Of a stretch of DNA of 5,032 nucleotides, positions 1 through 4,935 are shown piece by piece (within the stretch, counting starts at the first letter, position 1; each line of letters begins with the position of its first letter). The notes below the pieces were generated by a model that was not told the origin of the DNA, did not search any database, and saw only the letters and a program-made list of their open reading frames with translations. The DNA is from JAWOJF01 sp046481785 (GTDB lineage: Bacteria; Bacteroidota; Ignavibacteria; Ignavibacteriales; Ignavibacteriaceae), in the NCBI GenBank assembly GCA_046481785.1, contig JAWOJF010000327.1, positions 1 through 5,032 of the forward strand. Direction: 5' to 3'. The position numbers and the translations under genes are program-made.

Positions 1-50
1 ATAAAGGTTAGCCGGGAAGTATTAGCCTCTTACTACCTAACTGTTTTTCC

Positions 51-82
51 ATTGTTAATTGTAAATTGTTAATTGTTAATTG
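51..82. repeat. Heptamer tandem repeat (ATTGTTA), about 4.6 copies
   Basis: Four consecutive 7-nt units starting at 51, 58, 65 and 72 read ATTGTTA, ATTGTAA, ATTGTTA and ATTGTTA, followed by a partial ATTG at 79-82. Only one base departs from the unit. The array lies in the non-coding region 123 nt upstream of the receptor start codon. Similar AT-rich arrays (ACAATTA-type on the other strand) are, from memory, scattered in intergenic DNA of many Bacteroidota genomes; no function is known to me. It cannot be assigned to a mobile element from this window. Confidence 0.85.
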
Positions 83-204
83 CCCCGCCAATCGGTTTGG
101 ACGCCTAAATTTCCTTTTTTTCTCCTTTCCTATCGGATAAAGCGACTGCCTCCCTTCACTTATATACGTTAGGGCTGTATTTATTAAAGTAAAAAGGATA
201 AATA

Positions 205-2619
205 ATGAATATTCGGAAATTATATTTAATTCTGGTTTTACCATTTCAGATAGTCTATCCCGGTGCTCTAATTGCCAATCTGCCAGTGTCAGAGAACTAT
301 GGCGGACAGCCTGCCTCTAAAGAATTGTCTGCTGATTATGGACTGCTGACTGTTTCCCGGTCTGCTGACTGTGGACTGCTGACTGAGGACTTAATATCCG
401 GCGGTACAATAAAGGGGAAATTAACCGATGCGGATACTAAACAGCCATTAATTTCGGCAAATGTAATTCTTTTAAATACAAATTACGGTGCAGCAGCCGA
501 TCCGGAAGGAAATTTTATAATTGCAAATATTCCACCCGGTACATATTCAGTTAAAATAAGTTACATAGGTTATGAATCAAAAATAAAAACGGATATTGTA
601 GTACGCCCCGATAGAATAACATTTCTTAATGAAGAATTAAAACCCTCCGGCCTTGAACTTGAATCTGTTGAAGTTACAAGCGGCTATTTTAACACAGATG
701 AACCGGAGGTTAGCGCAACAAGTTTTTCTTACGAGGAGATAAGAAGAGCACCCGGCTCCGGCGGTGATATCAGCAGAACTATAATGGGGCTTCCCAGCCT
801 TGCAAAAGTAAATGATCAGAGCAACAGTCTTATAGTACGCGGCGGCAGCCCTTCTGAAAATTCTTTTTATATAGACAACATAGAAGTACCAAATATTAAC
901 CACTTTCCATCGCAGGGTTCATCCGGCGGGCCGATAGGAATGGTTAATGTTGATTTTATTAAAGACCTGAATTTTTACTCCGGCGGATTTTCTTCTTTAT
1001 ACGGTACCAAACTTTCTTCCGTTATGGAAATAAATTTCAGGGAGGGGAACAGGGATGAAATAGACGGACAGCTTGATTTGAATTTTTCGGGTTTCGGCGG
1101 TGTTGCCGAGGGTCCCCTCTTCAATAAAGGTTCCTGGCTTATTTCGGCAAGAAGAAGTTATCTTGACCTGCTTGTAAAGGCTATCGATATTGGTACAAGC
1201 GTTGCCCCCCGGTACGGCGATTTCCAGTGGAAGCTTGTTTATGATATTACTCCTTCCGATAAAATTTCTTTATTAGGGCTGTTTGGCGATGATCATTCTT
1301 CATCAGATGAAAAAACTGCCGAAGAAAATAAAATGGAAGCTTACGGAGTGCAGGATTATACTCAGGGTGCAGCAGGAATTAACTGGCAGAGGTTATGGGG
1401 TTCTTCCGGCTTTTCCAATACTTCCTTTTCATACACTTCAACAGGATTTAAGGAAACATTTTTTAAGCCCGTTGCCGGAACCAAACTGCTGGATAATAAT
1501 TCAGATGAAAGAAAGATCTCCCTGAGAAATGTAAATCATTTCCGGATAAATGAAATGAACTCGATCGATTTCGGCTTTGATGCTAAATATATTTTTAATA
1601 GCTATAAGGCTTTTTACGGCGAAACCCGGGATGTACTCGGTAATATTATTCCGGCAGGAGAAATAATTAAAGATTTAAACGCTTCTGATGCAGGAATTTT
1701 TATTAACTATACTGTTAAACCGTTCAGCCAGTTAACCGCAGCAATAGGTTTCAGAAGCGATTATTATTCTTACTCAGATAAATTAAATTTTGACCCGCGG
1801 ATCGCATTAAATTATAAATTAACTTCTTTAACCTCACTTAACGCTTCGGCAGGAATATTCCATCAATCATTACCCCTGATACTTCTTTCACAGAAAGATG
1901 CGAATAAAAAACTAAAATCACCGCAGGCAATTCACTACGTTCTTGGTGTTGAACATTTGTTAACTGATAATACAAAACTCACTATAGAAATTTATGATAA
2001 GGAATATTATAATTTCCCAATTGATCCATCTCAGCCATCTTTGTTTATTATTGATGAGAATATTTACGGTAACATTTTTTATTCATTTCATGATAGACTT
2101 ATGGATGAAGGAAGAGCATACTCGAGAGGAGCAGAACTGACAATACAGAAAAAACTTGCACAGGATTTTTACGGACTGGCAAGTTTTTCATATTTCCGTA
2201 CCAGGTATAAAGCTGCGGACAATACATGGCGCGACAGGATGTTTGATAACCAGGTGATACTAAGTCTTGAAGGGGGCTATAAACCCAATAATGAATGGGA
2301 GTTCAGTGCAAGGTGGATTTATGCCGGCGGTGTCCCTTATACTCCTTTTAATGTTGAAGCTTCACAACAGGCAAATACCGGTATAAGAGATGCCGGCAGG
2401 ATCAATGAAGAAAGATACCCTGATTATCATTCATTAAATATACGTGCCGATAAAAGATTTCTTTTCAGCAAAACTAATCTTGTTGTATATATAAGCATCT
2501 GGAATGCATACAGCCGGAAGAATGCAGCTTCTTACTACTGGAATTCATTTAAAAATGAACAGGATATAATATACCAGTGGACACTCCTCCCAATCTTCGG
2601 CGTAGAATATGAATTCTAG
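205..2619 (+). CDS. TonB-dependent outer-membrane receptor with carboxypeptidase-regulatory-like domain
   Basis: This 804-residue protein should form an outer-membrane beta-barrel that imports an unknown ligand using TonB/ExbBD energy. Visible in order: a signal peptide (about residues 1-24, K5 followed by hydrophobic LYLILVLPFQIV); a repeat-derived linker (about 26-66); a carboxypeptidase-regulatory-like beta-sandwich (about 67-145, with DPEGNFIIANIPPGTY-type core at 99-114); a TonB-box-like stretch ESVEVTS (153-159); a plug domain (about 170-285) with VRGGSP at 211-216, FYIDNIEVP at 221-229 and FYSGGFSSLYG at 257-267; then a barrel to the C-terminal Phe804, the aromatic end typical of barrel proteins. 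The ATG is preceded by AAAAAGGA (191-198) with a 6-nt spacer and precedes the signal peptide directly, which supports this start. At 804 residues it is shorter than SusC/RagA proteins (about 1000), there is no SusD partner next to it, and no N-terminal STN signalling domain is seen. The substrate cannot be told from sequence. The family call is firm; siderophore, vitamin or saccharide uptake all remain possible. Confidence 0.95.
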   Translation: MNIRKLYLILVLPFQIVYPGALIANLPVSENYGGQPASKELSADYGLLTVSRSADCGLLTEDLISGGTIKGKLTDADTKQPLISANVILLNTNYGAAADPEGNFIIANIPPGTYSVKISYIGYESKIKTDIVVRPDRITFLNEELKPSGLELESVEVTSGYFNTDEPEVSATSFSYEEIRRAPGSGGDISRTIMGLPSLAKVNDQSNSLIVRGGSPSENSFYIDNIEVPNINHFPSQGSSGGPIGMVNVDFIKDLNFYSGGFSSLYGTKLSSVMEINFREGNRDEIDGQLDLNFSGFGGVAEGPLFNKGSWLISARRSYLDLLVKAIDIGTSVAPRYGDFQWKLVYDITPSDKISLLGLFGDDHSSSDEKTAEENKMEAYGVQDYTQGAAGINWQRLWGSSGFSNTSFSYTSTGFKETFFKPVAGTKLLDNNSDERKISLRNVNHFRINEMNSIDFGFDAKYIFNSYKAFYGETRDVLGNIIPAGEIIKDLNASDAGIFINYTVKPFSQLTAAIGFRSDYYSYSDKLNFDPRIALNYKLTSLTSLNASAGIFHQSLPLILLSQKDANKKLKSPQAIHYVLGVEHLLTDNTKLTIEIYDKEYYNFPIDPSQPSLFIIDENIYGNIFYSFHDRLMDEGRAYSRGAELTIQKKLAQDFYGLASFSYFRTRYKAADNTWRDRMFDNQVILSLEGGYKPNNEWEFSARWIYAGGVPYTPFNVEASQQANTGIRDAGRINEERYPDYHSLNIRADKRFLFSKTNLVVYISIWNAYSRKNAASYYWNSFKNEQDIIYQWTLLPIFGVEYEF
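328..385 (+). repeat. In-frame 33-nt-period direct repeat inside the receptor N-terminus
   Basis: Two 25-nt units, 328-352 and 361-385, match at 23 of 25 bases and start 33 nt (11 codons) apart. They encode SADYGLLT (residues 42-49) and SADCGLLT (53-60). Each unit is built from GCTGACTG/GGACTGCTGACTG-like words. In the other two forward frames the unit contains TGA, so only the used frame stays open. Such CTGACTG-rich words look like dispersed intergenic repeats I associate with Bacteroidota/Ignavibacteria genomes; that origin is inference. The segment lies between the signal peptide and the first folded domain, where an insertion would be tolerated. Confidence 0.8.
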
Positions 2620-2621
2620 TT

Positions 2622-2656
2622 TTAAAAAAAGTCTCCCTTTTTGCTTAAAGGGAGAC
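2622..2656 (-). terminator. Terminator-like hairpin reading leftward
   Basis: A perfect 10-bp stem pairs GTCTCCCTTT (2631-2640) with AAAGGGAGAC (2647-2656) around a 6-nt loop. Read on the minus strand it is followed by seven T (complement of A2624-A2630), the layout of an intrinsic terminator. On the plus strand it is followed by AGTCCC, with no T tract, so it is a poor terminator for the receptor gene despite lying only 11 nt after its stop. It would stop antisense transcription entering the receptor gene from the right. Confidence 0.45.
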
Positions 2657-2849
2657 AGTCCCGCCTGTGGCGGGACAGAGGGATTAAGTGCGCCCTGAAT
2701 TGGCGAATAACCTGCCATACCCCAAAAACTTATCCTCTGTTTTTTTGAGATTACTGATAATAATTATCTTATCTTACAATAGAGCAGGCACCTAATCTCC
2801 CTGTTCGGGTCAAAAACCCGAACTGTCCCTCTTTAGAAAAAAGAGGGAC
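2631..2849. repeat. Inverted pair of double-hairpin elements
   Basis: The left copy (2631-2690) and right copy (2789-2849) are inverted relative to each other. Each has an outer 10-bp perfect hairpin, a single-nucleotide linker (A2657 and T2824), an inner 8-bp perfect hairpin, and a 14-nt flank. Left hairpins are 2631-2656 and 2658-2676 (GTCCCGCC/GGCGGGAC, loop TGT). Right hairpins are 2803-2823 (GTTCGGGT/ACCCGAAC, loop CAAAA) and 2825-2849 (GTCCCTCTTT/AAAGAGGGAC). The flanks (2677-2690 reversed and 2789-2802) match at 11 of 14 bases, both of form CACnTAATC. Together they make a 219-nt quasi-palindrome filling most of the 290-nt gap between the receptor and regulator genes. The 98-nt middle contains no coding signal, only AT-rich sequence and a 13-nt palindrome (2756-2768). 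It may be a dispersed REP-like or MITE-like element; no transposase or target duplication is visible. Confidence 0.8.
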
Positions 2850-2854
2850 TATTT
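2825..2854 (+). terminator. Terminator-like hairpin upstream of the AraC-type gene
   Basis: A perfect 10-bp stem joins GTCCCTCTTT (2825-2834) and AAAGAGGGAC (2840-2849) around loop AGAAA, followed on the plus strand by the short, imperfect T tract TATTT. It could end transcripts reading out of the receptor gene before the regulator gene, whose start is 60 nt further on. The stem is strong but the T tract is weak. Confidence 0.4.
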
Positions 2855-2909
2855 AAATCCCCTATTTTTTCCTAAATTACTCCCCGCATTTAATAACTTT
2901 TAATTTAAA

Positions 2910-4097
2910 TTGATACAATTACACTACATTGATGTAATAATTTTAATAAGTGCCGGGCAGTGCTTTTTTGTAACTGTTTTTATACTTCATAAATACGGTG
3001 ATTCTCTTGCCAACAGGATGTTATCTGTTTTGTTTTTTTCCTACACCCTTGTCCTTACGGAAATGTTATTATGGGATATAAAATTATTTACAATATTTCC
3101 CCGTTTTATGATCCTTCTTGTGGGTACGGCTTTTTTAGTAGGGCCTTTGCAATATCTTTATACAATCTATCTTTCACATCTTAATAAAAAATTCAGGGCT
3201 AAACATCTTTTACATTTTATCCCCTTCCTTCTTTTTGAATTAAGTATGATCCCCGTTCTGTTAACGCCGGAGAGGGAACTTATTGCTGGTTTATCAGCAG
3301 GGGGGGATGGTGAAATTCCGGTAACATCGCTTATTCTTAACTGGGCAATAATGCTTCAGATTATAATTTATACGGTACTAATTATTATTGCGGTAAGAAG
3401 GTATTCAGTTAAAATAAAAAATATCTTTTCGAGTATTGAGAAAATCAGGCTAGGGTGGCTTAGAAACACCGCTGTTTTATTTTCACTGGCTATTATTTTA
3501 TATATAGTTGAAACCTCATTAAGCATTGGAGGATTAGCAGGTAATGATTATGCTATAACTTCTATTGCAACCGCGGGAGTTATGTATGTTATGGGATATC
3601 TTGTACTGTTTAAATCTGAGGTGTTTGCTTCTCATGAATTTAACGAACAGATTGAAAGCAGTATAAAAGTTGAAGATGAGAAAATATCAATCAGGGAAGA
3701 AGAAACAGGGCTGCAGCCGAAGTATGAAAAATCGGGTTTAAGCAGCGAAAGGGCTGCTGATTATGCTGCCCTGTTATTAAAGATTATGCATGAAGACAAA
3801 CCCTATCTTGACAGTGAGTTAACATTAAATAAACTGGCAGAAAAAATTTCAATTCCTTCTCATCACTTATCGGAAGTAATAAATGTACAGCTTAACCAGA
3901 ACTTTTTTGATTTCGTTAACAAGTACAGAGTAGAAAAAGTAAAAACTGACCTTGCTGATCCTCAAAAGGCTAATTACACTTTACTTGCCATTGCAGTTGA
4001 TGCAGGGTTTAATTCAAAGTCATCGTTTAACCTTGTATTTAAAAAACAGACGGGAATAACTCCTTCGGAGTACAGGAAGAAAATCTTTAAAAAATGA
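2910..4097 (+). CDS. Membrane-anchored AraC-family transcriptional regulator (7 TM segments plus HTH)
   Basis: This 395-residue protein is predicted to sit in the inner membrane and bind DNA with a cytoplasmic C-terminal domain. Hydrophobic segments lie at about 6-26, 37-55, 64-88, 99-118, 141-161, 185-205 and 214-236. Basic residues cluster in the loops after segments 1, 3 and 5 and after segment 7, giving N-out/C-in topology, which puts the DNA-binding part in the cytoplasm. An acidic linker (about 240-285) leads to an AraC-type double helix-turn-helix: LTLNKLAEKISIPSHHLSEV (305-324) and the second helix pair near 357-390 with AGFNSKSSF and the family's TGITPSEYRK ending. The start is TTG at 2910; an in-frame TAA at 2901-2903 blocks a longer form, and the next ATG (codon 38, position 3021) would delete segment 1. 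No Shine-Dalgarno is seen, which is common in Bacteroidota. Two stops follow in tandem (TGA 4095, TAA 4098). The ligand or signal is unknown. The neighbouring receptor gene is a possible target, by proximity only. Confidence 0.92.
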   Translation: MIQLHYIDVIILISAGQCFFVTVFILHKYGDSLANRMLSVLFFSYTLVLTEMLLWDIKLFTIFPRFMILLVGTAFLVGPLQYLYTIYLSHLNKKFRAKHLLHFIPFLLFELSMIPVLLTPERELIAGLSAGGDGEIPVTSLILNWAIMLQIIIYTVLIIIAVRRYSVKIKNIFSSIEKIRLGWLRNTAVLFSLAIILYIVETSLSIGGLAGNDYAITSIATAGVMYVMGYLVLFKSEVFASHEFNEQIESSIKVEDEKISIREEETGLQPKYEKSGLSSERAADYAALLLKIMHEDKPYLDSELTLNKLAEKISIPSHHLSEVINVQLNQNFFDFVNKYRVEKVKTDLADPQKANYTLLAIAVDAGFNSKSSFNLVFKKQTGITPSEYRKKIFKK

Positions 4098-4133
4098 TAA
4101 GCTTGTGCATGATCCGGAAACTTAACAGGGGTA

Positions 4134-4168
4134 TTTAAAAATAAAAAAGGCGCCGTCAAGACGCCTTT
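4134..4168 (-). terminator. Intrinsic terminator of the RRM protein gene
   Basis: Read on the minus strand, AAAGGCG (4168-4162) pairs with CGCCTTT (4152-4146) around a 9-nt loop, followed by TTTTTTATTTTT. It begins 26 nt after the stop codon of the RRM gene. On the plus strand the hairpin is followed by CAGAACATG rather than T, so it serves the minus-strand gene better; any effect on the convergent AraC-type gene, whose stop is 36 nt before this feature, would be weak. Confidence 0.8.
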
Positions 4169-4194
4169 CAGAACATGAAGTTAGAATATCTTAA

Positions 4195-4446
4195 TTAGCC
4201 TTTTGGTTTAGCTTCATTAACAATGATATTTCTTCCTTTTAATTCCGAGTTGTTAAGAGCGCTGATAGCACTCTTTGCTTCTGCAGGACTCTCCATTTCA
4301 ACAAATCCAAAGCCTCTGGATCTTCCTGTTTCGCGGTCTTTAACTACCTTTGCTGATACAACTGTGCCGTGGCCAGCAAAAGCTTCTTCTAATTGTCTGT
4401 CATCGACAGTCCATGGGAGAGAACCCACAAATAACTTAGTACTCAC
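4195..4446 (-). CDS. Small RRM-domain RNA-binding protein
   Basis: This 83-residue protein is a single RNA-recognition motif, expected to bind single-stranded RNA in the cytoplasm; bacterial relatives occur in cyanobacteria and Bacteroidota, some of them linked to cold response. RNP2 is LFVGSL (residues 5-10) and RNP1 is RGFGFVEM (44-51), so the RNA-stacking aromatics F6, F46 and F48 are all present. The beta-alpha-beta-beta-alpha-beta order is intact, ending at IIVNEAKPKG. There is no glycine-rich tail, which some relatives carry. I chose the GTG at 4446 because AGAGGT lies just upstream on the minus strand (4456-4451) and because the protein then begins VSTKLFVG, close to the usual RRM start. 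An in-frame GTG at 4479 would add 11 hydrophobic residues (MFYLLIILEVL) with no domain match. The gene is monocistronic, convergent with the AraC-type gene and divergent from the dehydrogenase gene. Confidence 0.93.
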   Translation of the reverse strand: MSTKLFVGSLPWTVDDRQLEEAFAGHGTVVSAKVVKDRETGRSRGFGFVEMESPAEAKSAISALNNSELKGRNIIVNEAKPKG

Positions 4447-4527
4447 TAGAACCTCTAAAATAATTAATAAATAAAACACCGGATAAAACCGGGAGGAGTA
4501 AATTACGGAGAATGATTGGAATTACCT

Positions 4528-4555
4528 AATTAATTTTGCGTGCTGGGCAGGTCAA
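4528..4555 (-). promoter_or_regulatory. Weak sigma70-like promoter candidate for the RRM gene
   Basis: On the minus strand TTGACC (4555-4550) is a near-consensus -35 box. The best hexamer 16 nt further on is TTAATT (4533-4528), a poor -10 match (3 of 6). It would give a leader of roughly 75 nt before the GTG start. No TAnnTTTG box of the Bacteroidota type was found there. This is a candidate only. Confidence 0.25.
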
Positions 4556-4599
4556 TTATCAGGGTTACAAAAATATCCCTTTTTCCTACTTCTTTAAAC

Positions 4600-4633
4600 T
4601 TCCCTAAATCTAAAAAGTTCCCTAAACTCAAAA
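4600..4633. repeat. Short direct repeat, 18-nt period
   Basis: TTCCCTAAATCTAAAA (4600-4615) and TTCCCTAAACTCAAAA (4618-4633) match at 13 of 16 bases. The sequence is low in complexity, non-coding and of unknown role; it may be a decayed piece of a dispersed repeat. Confidence 0.5.
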
Positions 4634-4644
4634 GTCGCTATTAA

Positions 4645-4738
4645 TCCCAGCCTAGCGAAGCCGGGGACATCCCGATTTTAATCGGGATCGGGGTGGTTGA
4701 CTGTTTGAAGTGCCCATAACAGTTAACCACCCCTGTCC
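4645..4738. repeat. Hairpin cluster with possible three-way junction
   Basis: Three foldable units lie in tandem. First, CCCAGC (4646-4651) and GCCGGG (4660-4665) form an imperfect stem with one mismatch. Second, ATCCCGAT (4669-4676) and ATCGGGAT (4681-4688) form a perfect 8-bp stem with loop TTTA. Third, GGGGTGGTTGACTGTT (4690-4705) and AACAGTTAACCACCCC (4718-4733) form a 16-bp stem with a single G-T wobble and a 12-nt loop. GGACA (4665-4669) can also pair with TGTCC (4734-4738), enclosing the last two hairpins as a closed three-way junction. It may be a structured RNA or a group of dispersed palindromic repeats; no terminator T tract or coding frame accompanies it. Confidence 0.6.
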
Positions 4739-4782
4739 TGTCTACGACAAATCTACCATTCACTGGAGTTGGGCAACACACT

Positions 4783-4825
4783 CTTTAGCCTGTGTTAGGG
4801 TACGTTTCACAGGCTAAAGCCTGTG
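4783..4825. repeat. Three-arm inverted repeat with two exclusive pairings
   Basis: CTTTAGCCTGTG (4783-4794) is a perfect 12-bp complement of CACAGGCTAAAG (4808-4819). The second arm is itself part of the palindrome CACAGGCTAAAGCCTGTG (4808-4825), so it can pair either left or right but not both. The word CACAGGCTAAAGCCTGTG resembles a palindromic repeat that I recall as dispersed in several bacterial genomes; copy number here cannot be tested from one window. Confidence 0.75.
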
Positions 4826-4875
4826 CTACAAAAGACATCAGGGGCTTAATTTGTGCTGCACATATTTCGATTTAG

Positions 4876-4907
4876 TTTGAATATCACACCTCTAATCGGT
4901 AAGTTTT
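4876..4907 (+). promoter_or_regulatory. Bacteroidota-type promoter candidate for the dehydrogenase gene
   Basis: TTTG (4876-4879) is followed after 20 nt by TAAGTTTT (4900-4907). This fits the Bacteroidota primary-sigma pattern of a -33 TTTG and a -7 TAnnTTTG box, except for the last base. Transcription would begin near 4914, giving a leader of about 20 nt before the ATG at 4936. It lies downstream of all the repeats in the gap. Confidence 0.4.
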
Positions 4908-4919
4908 CAATAATAAAAA

Positions 4920-4933
4920 AAGGAAGTTTCCTT
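4920..4933 (+). promoter_or_regulatory. Ribosome binding site inside a small palindrome
   Basis: AGGAAG (4921-4926) lies 9 nt before the ATG at 4936 and is the likely Shine-Dalgarno. It forms the left half of AAGGAAGTTTCCTT (4920-4933), a perfect 14-nt inverted repeat. As RNA it could make a 5-bp stem with an AGUU loop that covers the binding site. The stem is short, so any effect is uncertain. Confidence 0.55.
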
Positions 4934-4935
4934 CT

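Larger units (their letters stand above)
4447..4935. other. Divergent intergenic region rich in hairpins, no gene seen
   Basis: This 489-nt gap separates the minus-strand RRM gene from the plus-strand dehydrogenase gene. I found no convincing coding frame in it. It holds the RRM leader and a weak promoter candidate, an 18-nt-period direct repeat (4600-4633), a hairpin cluster (4645-4738), a three-arm inverted repeat (4783-4825) and a promoter candidate plus ribosome binding site for the dehydrogenase gene. The stretch 4739-4782 shows nothing I can name. Confidence 0.7.

Noticed and set aside
1..72. Plus-strand frame open from the window edge to TAA at 70-72, possibly the tail of an upstream gene.
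   Set aside because: Only 23 codons, no recognisable protein end, and the last codons run into the heptamer repeat. It cannot be separated from a chance open frame.
8..244. Minus-strand frame of 78 codons across the receptor's upstream region.
   Set aside because: It translates the heptamer repeat (words like LTINNLQL), overlaps the receptor's ribosome binding site and signal peptide, and has no domain-like features.
637..903. Minus-strand frame of 88 codons inside the receptor gene.
   Set aside because: It is a shadow of the plug-domain coding sequence, with no independent start signals or protein features.
2631..2676. First two hairpins after the receptor stop read as its plus-strand terminator.
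   Set aside because: Neither is followed by a T tract on the plus strand. The A tract upstream marks the outer one as a minus-strand terminator shape instead.
205..4097. Receptor plus regulator as a FecA/FecIR-like surface signalling system.
   Set aside because: The receptor has no N-terminal STN signalling domain, and the regulator is AraC-type with membrane segments, not a sigma/anti-sigma pair.
4223..4474. Plus-strand frame of 83 codons opposite the RRM gene.
   Set aside because: The minus strand encodes clear RNP1 and RNP2 motifs; this frame is only its complement.
4600..4825. Repeat-rich gap considered as a CRISPR array or insertion sequence.
   Set aside because: The repeats are different from one another, with no regular repeat-spacer pattern, no transposase frame, and no terminal inverted repeats with target duplications.
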